64,000 nucleotides of DNA, taken from the NCBI GenBank assembly GCA_019914945.1, contig CM034103.1:16520785-16584784 (forward strand), in the 5' to 3' direction. The translations under genes were made by a program, and so were the position numbers. The DNA is from Typha latifolia. Its lineage: Eukaryota; Streptophyta; Magnoliopsida; Poales; Typhaceae. This document shows, piece after piece, positions 46,230 to 57,014 of the stretch. The first letter of the stretch is position 1. The number at the start of each line of letters is the position of its first letter. The notes under the pieces were generated by a model. The model searched no databases. It saw only the letters and a list, made by a program, of their open reading frames with translations, and was not told the origin of the DNA.

Positions 46230-49200
46230 ATGGAGGAAATGAGTAGTAGGACAGGCGGCGGAGGAGGGAATAAGTGGTTGTTGGGGGAGTTCGAGAGGGA
46301 TCTAGTGGCGGGAGCGGTGATGGGAGGGATTGTACACACGGTGGTGGCGCCGATCGAGAGGGCGAAGCTCCTCCTCCAGACGCAGGAAGGGAACGCCGCG
46401 CTCCTCGGCCGCCGCCGCCGTTTCCGGGGGTTCATCGACTGCGTTGCCCGCACCGTTCGGGACGAGGGCGTGCTCTCTCTGTGGCGCGGGAATGGGACCA
46501 GCGTCCTCCGTTACTACCCCTCCGTCGCGCTCAACTTCTCCCTTAAGGTGATGCTTACTAGCGATTAATACCCTAACCGCCACTTTCTTGTTTCGGTTCT
46601 TGCTAATGATGCGCTATCTTTGATGAAATTTTCGTTTGGATGTGGTTTCCTTAATAATTGGATTGGATTGAATTGGATTGGTATGTAAATTGTAGACGAT
46701 AAGCGGAAGGGAAAGTAGAATGTTATTAGTTTTCTATTGCTTCGGTTAAGATGTATGCGATGCTGTTAGATCTTGCGCAAGCTTAAACAGCTCAAGTTAA
46801 GATGTATGTTTTGGCATTTAATGGAGGGTTTTCCATGCGAGTTTGATATGTGTGAAAGTTCATGGCCTAAGTTATCCACAATTTGTCTACGGTCAGTGCT
46901 CTAAAAATGAGTTCTCATCATGAAACTTAATGTTGGTAATCACATATTTAGATTTCTTTAAGCAAAACAGTATGATGCTCTAGCACCAATAAGAAACATG
47001 CGAGACATCCATTCACTTTGTAAGTGGTGTTCTGGTTGACCTACTATAATTAGAAGAGATTCTCTATTTGTTTATTGTCATCTTAGATCGCTGATTTGGA
47101 TTGGAGAAATATTTTTTGTTTTAGCTACATTATGAAAACCTGTTTTGTCTTTTGAAAGAATAAAATAAAGATTCTTGTTCATTATAATTGTGAGTATAAA
47201 ATTGAAGTACTACAAAGCAAGTTGGGAACAAGGTCGATAGGTTGTTCAGGTCATTTAGGATGACTACTGGTATTTTGAGTAGGGTTGTGTTCTACAGTTG
47301 ATGTTTTATTTTTGGTGTTAGAGATACACCAATGCTTTTGACAGGTTTACATTATTGAAAGTTTGAAACTATACTGTGTTCATATTTAGGAAGTTTGAAC
47401 TTAGCTGCATAGTGCATTTAATATGGAGACCTTGTATTGGCAGTTCCTTTTTGTCTGGGATTTTGATATTCATTTAATTGTTCCTATGTTTATTTGTTAT
47501 CCCGCTCTCTTTGTCCAGCATAGTCATTTATTTTGGAGTACGAGTTTATCTTTACTAAAAGAACTTGCATGATTCAAGGTGGAAAATCGGGTATTTTTTC
47601 CTGTAGAGGCTGCTGCAGATGACATATCTTCTATTCTACAGAGGTTTTTATGTGTATCTGATTCTTTTGAGCTCCTATTCGGAGCTGCAATATATTACAG
47701 CCCCTTGGTCTTTTTTAAATTTAGGAACTTTATAAAATCCTTCTCTTAATTTGTTACCTTTCATTTTCCTGTCCTTTGTACCAAAAGTATGTATATGCTG
47801 GTAAGGAGAAAAGATATTTGCATGCCTAATCCTCTGAACGTTTTGATTGCTATTAAAGTTCTTAATAAGGTGGCTGCTTCAGTGATTTATCAGTGGGTTG
47901 AGAAAGATTCACCAAGTCATTCAACTGGAGACTTCCCTGTTTTACTTCAGAAACTTAAAGTGGAAGGAATTGTTAGTTGAAGTTGCCTACTGAGGAAATG
48001 TGTGAAATCAAAAGATTAAAAACTTTGGTCATGTAAAAATTCCTTAGCTCAAAAACAATTTTATTGACCTCTTTGGTCAAGTATATGCATTAGATGTCAT
48101 TGGAAATGTCTGGAAAGTTTTGGAATGAGATATGGTATTATTTTCAGGAGGTACCCAGATCTCTAAAAAATTTGTTTAGTTTATATATTGGAAGCCCATC
48201 ATTTGATTTTTTTACAAATAAATAGGATCACAGATTATATAGGTATATATGTCATGCTTTAGAAAATGATCTTCACATTTTATTTTTTTCTAATTGATGT
48301 TATTCTAAGGTTTCTTCCCAAACGTATGGTACAAATTTTAGCAAGTTATCAACATTTTACTCATCCCACATCCTATTAGAAGGCTCGGTGACAGGAAATG
48401 CATGATACATGATGAAGCCCAACTATGAACTTAGCATGTTTGTTGCTGTGGCTTCACATTTTGTTTTGGCTTAGACTCTTGTCAATGTCTCAAGGTTCAT
48501 CTTATATTTGTGAACTTCTGATGTTAACTAATGGGACTATCTAGTGGATCCAACTTATCACAAAGAAAATTAATTAGATATCTTGGTGTGTACTGCAAGT
48601 TGTCATTGCCTATAAGCTGTAAGTACATTGCATTGTTCTTGCAGGATCTGTACAGGACCATGTTAAAAGGTGGAGAGACATCGGCAGGCAATGGATTCAC
48701 GTCAGTTGCAGCCACCAACTTCATGGCAGGGGCTGCAGCAGGTTGTACGACTCTAGTCATCATTTACCCACTTGACATCGCTCATACCCGCCTAGCAGCT
48801 GACATCGGCAGGACTGACTCCCGCCAATTCAGGGGCATTAGCCACTTCCTCCGAACAATCTACAGGACAGATGGCATTCAGGGTATCTATAGAGGTTTAC
48901 CTGCGTCGCTCCATGGGATGGTTGTCCATCGTGGCTTGTATTTTGGAGGTTTTGACACTGTTAAAGATGTTCTGATATCAGAGGACTCAGCCTTGTGGAA
49001 GCGGTGGATGGCAGCACAGGCAGTCACCACTACGGCAGGATTTGTTTCTTATCCACTGGATACAGTGCGGAGGAGGATGATGATGCAATCTGGAATGGAG
49101 AAGCCGGTTTACGGTAGCACCTTAGATTGCTGGAAGAAGATATATAGGATGGAGGGGATGACTTCATTCTACCGTGGAGCGGTATCTAATATGCTTAGAG

Positions 49201-49271
49201 GTACTGGAGCAGCTGCTATATTGGTTTTGTATGATGAGGTGAAAAAGCTCATGGACTGGGGTGGATTCTAA
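46230..49271 (+). CDS. PM-ANT1: Adenine nucleotide carrier, plasma-membrane type
   Basis: Two exons (46230-46547 and 48645-49271) separated by a 2.1-kb intron encode 314 aa. The protein is a mitochondrial carrier family member with three repeats: PIERAKLLL (residue 41), YPLDIAHTRL (147) and YPLDTVRRR (242). RRRMMM (248-253) is the signature of ADP/ATP carriers. The closest remembered match is Arabidopsis PM-ANT1 (At5g56450), an ATP exporter reported at the plasma membrane and important in pollen and anther development: shared stretches include AGAVMGG, APIERAKLLLQTQE, LRYYPSVALNFSLKDLYR and LPASLHG. There is no long N-terminal presequence of the mitochondrial AAC type. The start at 46230 (MEEMSSRTGG) is the first ATG in frame; upstream codons lack one. 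The end of the gene and the start of its 3'UTR are duplicated in tandem. Confidence 0.93.
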
Positions 49272-49460
49272 CAGAAAGTTCTTTTTCACCACATTTTGAA
49301 CTCATAAGGAGCTAGACTTCATGGTACACAATACAGCAGGATCATTCTGTAAGATTAGGTGAAAATGTTCATGAACTGGGATGGATTCTGCGGTTATAAC
49401 AATTTGACCCTACAGAGAGCTAGACCCAAGGTACAGGATACGGCTGAATCATTTTGTAAC
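49233..49460 (+). repeat. Tandem duplication of carrier gene end and 3'UTR
   Basis: Copy 1 (49233-49352, 120 bases) contains the last 12 codons, the stop and the first part of the 3'UTR. Copy 2 (49353-49460, 108 bases) repeats it with scattered substitutions and small gaps: GATGAGGTGAAAAAGCTC versus GATTAGGTGAAAATGTTC, then GGATTCT, GAGCTAGAC and ATCATTxTGTAA in both. The second copy begins with a stop in the old frame, so it is non-coding. Confidence 0.85.
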
Positions 49461-50390
49461 AGATGACTCAATTTTTTCCCCCTTCCATTTACTAACAGAT
49501 AGATGTACATGATACTCTTTCTTGAAAACGTCTCTTGGTTTTGAACCTCATTGGAAGCCACGTGAAGGAGAGGATATCAAGGTAAACTCCTATCGGTCCT
49601 CCTATCGTGATCTAAAGGCGGGGGTTGGGTTTATCGGCAAGGATAGGGCAGGTCGCCTGCTGTTCCTGCTGCTACTAGCATCCTTGTCTCAGATCCTTTC
49701 CATGCAGTAGCTTTTGCAGTTAAACTAGCTCTCCTCAAAGCCAACTAGCTTGGCTTTCGAAAAATCTCAGTTAAGGTTGACTCGAGTCCCTTACCAATGC
49801 CCTATGTCTAATTTCCAGCATGTAATCATTCTCTACTGCTTTAGTCTCTCTACTGCTTTAGAGAGACAGGCTACAAATTGGTTAGTAGATCTGGGCAGAG
49901 TTCAAAGTTTTTCATCCTTATAGGTTGACTGTTTTTCCAGTTCTTTACATAGCATTTTGTATAGGGATACTGAGAGCATCCTTTCAGATACCTAACATAC
50001 TTTTGTGCTCTCTTTTGAGGTCGTACTTTTGCTTTTTCTACCGAAAAAAGCTCTTGTTCTATAAAAGTGGCAGGAAAATCTTTTATGTTCTTGTTACGCG
50101 TGATATTGTGGATGCTCGTCTGCAATGGCCCAATGGGGCACCACTGCAGCAGTGCCAATAATATTACTTGTTTAACACTACTGAGTAAAGTTCAGAATTC
50201 GGATACTAGTATGCTACAAGAAGACTCACATTGTTCCTAAAGATGAAAGTCTTATACAAACATCAAGCTCAGAACATAAGAAGAATTTGCCAGATTGAAA
50301 TCAAACAATTTACAGAATACCAAAGTAATGAGCACCAAGATTTCATCCATAATTCTTGCATGTAAAAGCAAACTTCGACTGACCTTGGAG
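49461..50390. other. 3' region between carrier and RTE1-like genes
   Basis: This is convergent 3'UTR and spacer DNA. Short frames on both strands look accidental. No gene assigned. Confidence 0.5.
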
Positions 50391-51633
50391 TCAAACGATC
50401 AGACCTTTAACACAATATATCCCACAAAGAAACCAACCGAGCAAAAGAAAGGAGAATACTGCCATTCCAATTAGGAAAGGCCAACCAGCCATCAGAATTC
50501 CAATACATAGCACTGTGACGAAAGGAGAGAATGCTCGAAAAACTGACATCCAATCCACCCATTTCCCCCTCCACAGGATGAGAGGGGCCAAATTCACCAT
50601 ATTCCATCCTAGAGATCTATCGTACGCAAGCCGGTTCAGGCAGTTGGCGACGAATGAGTGGCAGTTACAGGTGAAGAGGTTGTAGTACTTGTGCTGGAAA
50701 TGCTGCATGCTCGATCGCAGAGCATCATCCCATGAAATCGCTGTCCCTTGTTCTGCATGCTTGTAGGATTGTTCACAGACATGCGCACCTAGATTTGGAG
50801 GAAAGCAGCACTGTGCAGACATCCAACAAAAGGTTTTTAAGAATAAATAGAGATATCCCCTTATTGCTAACAAAAATCAAAGAAGCTCCGGACTTCAAAG
50901 ATTAACATAAAGAGAAAAGTCTAATTTCTAAAAAGAAAACATTCCAATCATTTTTATAAGGGAAAGAAAACTTTTATTTGACAAGGAAGAAAAAAAAAGA
51001 ATTGTTATACAGCTTTCTGCATCCAGAAGAGAATATATCAAGCCAAACATATAAACATGCAGCACCCATAAACAGACGACTTAAATACATACATCCATTT
51101 ATATCTATATAAATATATAGAGAGAGAGAATCTGTTACTTGACTTCTGCAATGGAGTAAAGTTGATTTGCTAAATGATTTCTTGCAGACTACAGCTTTTT
51201 TTTTGTGACTATTTTGCAAACATGCACAGTATGGGAGAAGGTATAATACAGAAACTCTAAATTTGAATAAAGCACGAATTATTTTGATTTCCTATAAAAC
51301 TGTAAACTTTGAAATGACTTATACCTTCTTCCTGTCAAGTTGAAGATATCTGGCAACTGCACCATATGCAAAACTATCTATGTTCACAAAATTTGAACCT
51401 GCAAAATCCAGAACTGTTCCATCCTCCCGGCAAATTCCAACATGGCCTATATAAGGAGCCAACCATGAAACTACCGGAAGAGGAGTCCACACTATGCAGC
51501 AAGGGTATTTTGCCCTCTTTGGATCTACTTCATCAAGTGGCCAGAGATTCCCGTGCATCCCTTGATAAGAATTGGCATCTCTGCTATCGACAGCAGCTTC
51601 AAGCTCCATCAGAGTAAGTACTCTTAGGGACAT
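50391..51633 (-). CDS. RTH: RTE1 homologue (DUF778/TMEM222 family)
   Basis: Two exons on the minus strand (51633-51325, 50810-50391) give 242 aa. RTE1 is an ER/Golgi membrane protein that promotes signalling by the ETR1 ethylene receptor; RTH is its paralogue. Family blocks are clear: [67 protein letters not shown] and [19 protein letters not shown]. The C-terminal 45 residues contain two hydrophobic segments. The conserved HVGI histidine and NCHSF cysteine resemble a papain-like/NlpC pair (inference). The start at 51633 directly follows an acceptor-like AAAGGTAG; M9 (51609) is an alternative start. Leader exon and short uORFs lie upstream. Monocot RTE1-like sequences share the DRKK and EQSYKH forms seen here. 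Confidence 0.93.
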
Positions 51634-52620
51634 CTACCTTTCTTCAGATTGTTCCATTTAATACCATTGAGGTATACGACATCAAACAGACTTCTTCTGA
51701 CAGAAGAAACATTTCTGTCAAAATTTCCTAAACTCCAAAAGTTGTGCTTCTATATCCACAAGAGAAAAGAATCCACACAAATGAAACAAGATCCAGAAAT
51801 CAGCAGATAGGAAGCAGTTATCAATTTGAAGGATGGAGGCTTTTGTAGATAATTTGCAGGTTTTAGTATTTCATCAAACAATTCTCATAATAGGAAGCCG
51901 TTCAAATAAGACTAGAGATTTTGGGTCAGTTGACGAACTTCGATGGAGAAAACAAATGAATTTGAACGTTGCCCATGATTCAACTCATGTAAGGGACAAA
52001 AGTTTTAAAAAAAAGCATCTTTAATAGAAAATAGAAATAGATTCTAACATAAACAAGATTACAGTACAGCATGTCTATCAGGAATCTCAACTCAATTTTA
52101 GTACTATTACCAATTTGTAGGGATTTGACAACACTATTTAGACTCCAATGCCACCACAAGCACAAGGAAAGGTATCCTAGTAAATGAGAACTAAAGCAAC
52201 CAAGAACATCGAATACCAACATTACCAAACCAATTTTTGTTCACAATGAATCCACAGTCATATGGTCCAGAAACATGGAATAGCCTCTTTAAGAGATAAA
52301 ATCAAACACCTCACGACAGATAAAAACTTCCGATTCACTACTTACCAAAGAACCGCAACTATGCCCCCTTCCTCCGATCCAACCACGCTTCCTAAACAAA
52401 TAAAAACACGTACCATCTAATCCACCCAAAAGCTACATATACCAACAAGCACCATATCAAACGACCAATTTGAGAAGTAACCTAGTAACCTTTGGATAAG
52501 CTGATAGAGTCACATCAATTCCATTAGGGCTTTGCCATCGAAGACAGCAACAGAGGCAGTGGTGACGGTGGAGAGGGAAGAGAAAAGGAGGGGAAGATGC
52601 ATGAACCTGGTACAGTGGAC
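51634..52620 (-). promoter_or_regulatory. Leader exon, leader intron and uORFs of the RTE1-like gene
   Basis: On the minus strand a pyrimidine-rich leader (about 52620-52490) ends in the donor CCAAAG|GTTACT at 52489. The intron would run to 51634, just before the start codon. The leader has two five-codon-or-shorter uORFs: 52538-52524 (MAKP then stop) and 52524-52510 (MELM then stop), joined as TAATG. Leader ends are inferred from composition and splice signals. Confidence 0.45.
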
Positions 52621-52871
52621 ACACCGATCCACGCTTGGGCAGTTTTAAAATTCAAGCAACTATTGGTCCATGGGTCCCACCTCTAGAAGTAGAGTGATCA
52701 GCCGTTGATTCTGTTAGACAATAGATCTCATCCGTCCGAGTGAGATAATAGTACTAAGCTTGATCTTCTAATCATTTGGGCCGTTTTGGGCCGTAGAGTT
52801 GGAACTCTTTAGAGTGGTATTTGCCTCGGTAGATATCATCGGAGAGTAAAAAGAGTGAACAAAATGGAACC

Positions 52872-52880
52872 TTATATATA
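52872..52880 (+). promoter_or_regulatory. TATA box of the CGLD27-like gene
   Basis: TTATATATA lies 38-46 bases before the start codon at 52918. A start site about 30 bases downstream would leave a leader of only 10-20 bases, unusually short. Confidence 0.6.
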
Positions 52881-52917
52881 GGTTGTCCGTTGGATCGGAT
52901 TCTCTGCTCCTCCTTCC

Positions 52918-55900
52918 ATGGCTTCTTCTCTCTCCTCTCTCTTCCTCCCCCCTCTCCCGACCACTAAACTCCTCTCTCTTAACCCTAATCCTAGATCGTC
53001 GACGACAAAGAAGAAGAAGTCCCTCTCTACCATCTCTGCTTCCTCATCCTCCTTCCGCAACGGAAGCCCGCCGGAGACGGAGTGCCCGGTTCCGCCGGAG
53101 CAGCAGCCCGTGAACGAATACCAATCCCTTTCCACCTCCGTCCCATTCTCCTGGGCCGTCGCCGACATCCGGCTTTATAGTTCTCGCCTCGTCGCCACCG
53201 GCGCAGCCTTCGCCCTCTTCGTCGGATTCCCCGTCGCTGCCTTCGGCACCAGAGTCATCGCCGATCCACAGGCAGATGGCCTCCGGTTAAGCCTGGGCTC
53301 CGTGTCCACCGGGCTCGTCGCCGTCACGCTCGTCGTGCTGCGGATGTACCTCGGGTGGGCCTACGTTGGCAATCGTTTGCTCAGTGCCACGGTGGAGTGT
53401 ATGATATCAACATATGTAATCTTTTTCTTTTAAATTCTTTGGTTAATTTATAGTTGTTTTTGCTTGTTGCAGATGAGGAGACGGGATGGTACGATGGCCA
53501 AGTAAGATTCTCCTGCACTTTCTTTTCATGTTATGATCTGCTCGAGTATAATTTGATAAATTCTCGCTGTTAATTTCGATTTCTAAAGTGCAGTAGGAAG
53601 TCAAATGTATCAGCTTAAATTTTATTCGTGAAATGACTAAAGGATTGAGATATCATTGGTTGCGATGGAGATGGAGATGTTGTAACACAAATGAGCAATT
53701 AAACCATTTGGTCATTCTTGTTAACAATATTCTATACCAACTAAAGATCCTTTTAGCTTTTATGCACCAAGGTACTAACTATGTATTAGCCCACATGAGC
53801 TGAGCTTCTGGATGAGTAAATGGGTGATTAAGCATGATTTGCCAGACGCATGTGCTGCTCGCTCACTAAGATGGTGAGGCATTCATCTATTCCATCATCT
53901 AAAATAGTGCCAATAGGACCCTACAGCCATTGTAAAGTAAAGTACAGATTACTATCAACTCATCTCCAATCAGATGGATGCTGAGCTTAGAATTTGGCAG
54001 ATAATATAGATAAAATAGGAGGATGAGTAATAAACTAGAATTTCAATATAGGCTTGGTAAATTCACGAGATCATTTTCTCTCCAATTGTATTATTTCCTG
54101 GTACTGAGTAAACCCGTACCAGGGTTGTTCTCTTCAGCACATTTCATTTAAGCTAGTTGCCTGAGCATAATACAGTGGGAATAATTTGAGGGTCAGTTGT
54201 ATTAAAGTATTCATTGAATGACTAATACTTATGAAATTTGATATAAATTGGTCATCCTTTTTTTTCTATGCAATTAGTTTGTTTAAAACCTAACGATTGT
54301 CAAGAATCTTCCATTAATCACCTTCCATTTGCTGACTCTAGAAAAGATGGATCAACATATCAAATGTTTTTATTTGCAAATAGGTACTGAGAGAAAAGAT
54401 TGTCGGGCTAGTGGCATGGGGTGTGCCAACCTTATCTCGGCATGGTACACATATCATTGGTGAGTGTCATGCTGAGCTAGTATGCATTTGGCATATTAAA
54501 TAGTCTTGACATGTCGAGAAAAATCTTTAAACCTTTGTCGACCCTTAAAATGAGTTTTAGAGCTAAAATAAAGTTATTTAATATTAGATATTAGGACACA
54601 CATATAATTAAAATTTTTAAACTCATATTTTTTTCCAATTTTTTCTTATCCACTTTGTTAAGGCAAATAATTAGGAGAAAACTAAAATTTTCCATGAATT
54701 TCTGATTTTAAGTATAATTTATATAGTTCGAATTCCAAAATTGAAAAAGTATCACTTGTGGAATAAGGTCGGTTCTAGAATAAGTATTCTAATTTTTAAT
54801 ACCAGAAGAGAACTAATACCAGTATAAGTCATTCTATTATTTAGTTGAATACTAGTATAAGAAGTAATAATTATATTTGATGTGGCATAAAGTTGGTATT
54901 AAAACATTAGTGTGCATTTGTATTGAGAATTGGTAATGTTTCATACCAAATGATGAAAATACTTTTAATTAGATGTAAAATAGTAATAATATATATTTTT
55001 CTGAGATTATAATATTCTTTATTATAAATACAGAGTTATAAATACGTGATAGTGTGTGCATATAATTATATAGTCCGTGGTAGTGCAGACATATAGCCAT
55101 GTAATGCGTGGTAGTGTAGACATATAATCATGTAGTGCATGACAGTGTGGACATATAATTATGTAGTACGTGGCAATGAAGACATATAATCATATAATGT
55201 GTGACAGTGTGGATGTATAACTATGTAGTGCGTGGCAATATGAACTTATGTCCTTTGTACTGCATTGCAGTACAAATATAATCGTATATTTATGTGACTC
55301 AAGACAAGAGAAAGAGGAAAGAGAAAAGGAATTTCAACTACAGCTAATGTGATATGTAATTAAGTGATGTCTAATCTAGGAGTAAAATAGTAATTGTGGG
55401 TTATTATTAAATTATTTTTTAAAAGTTTTATGGAATAAGATGAGAGAGAATGATAAATTAATATACCATAAGAAGCTAAGTTGTTGTTTAATTACTACAC
55501 TAGAATAATGAGGCTTATTTTCAAATAAGGCAATTCCTATTCCACAAGTGAACGGTGGCTAACATTGAATGAAAGAAACTCCAAATTCGGTTTGCTTAAA
55601 ATAATATATACTCAATTTGCAGTGGCACACATCGACTTGAGTAGCCATGGAGTATCAAGGTACTCCATCTTTATCGGTGCCTATAATTCACTAGCACAAT
55701 ATGTATTGATTCGTGCTAGTCGGCATAGTATCCATGATTGAGAGTGTAAACTTTTATTCACTCACAAAAAAGAAAAAAGAAAAAAAGGAAAGAAATCACC
55801 CGTACCCGACATATTTTTAACATTGCATTCTCATCCTGGTTTCTACCTTTTGACTTTGTTATCCCTTTATTCAACTTGAACCGTCCTCATCCCCCAGCTT

Positions 55901-57014
55901 AAGAATCAGCTGAATTCCTTAGAGTTCCAGTCAGTCATGAGTGCAAGTTTCACATGTATTGTTGCTCGGTTTGTTGATTTGTATAATTTAATTTCTTAAT
56001 TAGCCCCTTTACTCAGCAGCAGTGCGGAATTGAGTTTCTCGTCCGATTGATCTGATCTATAGTTAGGAGGCAATATATGGCAAAAGGTTCGCAGTATATA
56101 ACCAACCCACCCATAGCCGGTCTAACTACTTAGAGAGAAAAATCTTTTCTTTCCCTAATGGTCCTCGAGTACGCACAGCTACTGCTGATCTCATTCCACT
56201 TTCTTTATCCCCCAAGGGGGAAGGGGCTGGGGAAAGCTTGAACTCAATTCCTATGGTGATGGACATAAGCGCAATTGAAATTCCTGGGGAATTATACATG
56301 AGAAATGTCCCTAGTCCCTACTACCATAGGGCTTGTATTCTCACCTATAAGTTGACATATTCTCGTTAGAGCCAAAGATATTTTCAGAGAAGAGATATAT
56401 TATGTTTTTGCAGTACAAACATGGGATATAACATATAAATCTTGGGAAAGAACATAATCATTGGACATTGACATGGTGCTCTATTCGTGACAGATATGGG
56501 TGAAAACCCCTGAAGTTCTAGCCCGCGATCGGCTTCTGGGTTCGTTTTCTGTAAGTGTTTCCATTACAATGTAGGATAAATGATTTTTTTATATTACCAA
56601 ACACTTTTTCTTTTATATGTAGATGGGTAAAGTAGAATCCTGCACTATACAGTAGCTAATTTTTATTTTCAGTATTCTGAAACCTAGCATTAATAAAAGA
56701 TGTTAAGTCATGTATTATGTAGATCTAAATGAATGTCTTAATAATATGTATCTGTTTATTCAATTTTCCAGCATTCTCTTGTGCCTTATTTGTTTCCTAT
56801 ACCTCAGGTAAAGCCTGTGCTAAACAGAGTCAAGCTCACATTAGTAGGTCTGGCAGTATCCTTGGTGGTTTGTGTTCTCCTTTTTGTCAACGCTGAGAGC
56901 CCAAGGGATTCGCCAGAGGATGCCAGGGAACGAGCTGTAGCTGGAGTGTACAGTGATGCCTCAGCAAGGTCATTTGAGCCTGATGCTTTCTGTGGTGAAC
57001 CTGATTTGTCATAA
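52918..57014 (+). CDS. CGLD27: CGLD27-like plastid membrane protein (DUF1230)
   Basis: Exons 52918-53398, 53473-53501, 56494-56550 and 56808-57014 join to 257 aa. CGLD27 is conserved in green algae, plants and diatoms; in Arabidopsis it responds to iron deficiency and its biochemical role is unsettled. The first 50 residues are rich in Ser, Leu and Lys with few acids, as in a chloroplast transit peptide. The mature part has [14 protein letters not shown], hydrophobic segments near residues 90-110, 125-145 and 205-225, [26 protein letters not shown] across the first junction, and [27 protein letters not shown], the strongest DUF1230 block. Exon 2 is only 29 bases. Intron 2 is 3.0 kb and carries a transposon-like insert and a minisatellite; its splice sites (GTAAGA and GTGACAG) are intact. 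Confidence 0.9.
54753..55550. mobile_element. MITE-like element in CGLD27 intron 2
   Basis: The ends are inverted: both begin CACTTGTGGAATA reading inwards (13 bases identical), and the next 30 bases remain partly similar (AATAAG/AATAGG, then A-T-rich motifs with TTATTC). The 0.8-kb interior is AT-rich, has no transposase frame and includes a 31-bp minisatellite. Flanks show no clear target-site duplication (AAAAGTAT left, AACGGTGG right). I cannot name the superfamily. Confidence 0.5.
55045..55245. repeat. 31-bp minisatellite, about 6.5 units
   Basis: Six full 31-base units follow one another from 55045 to 55230, each of the form CGTGGYAGTGxxGACATATAAxxATGTAGTG, plus a half unit. Period is constant; units differ by 15-30 percent. 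Confidence 0.9.
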
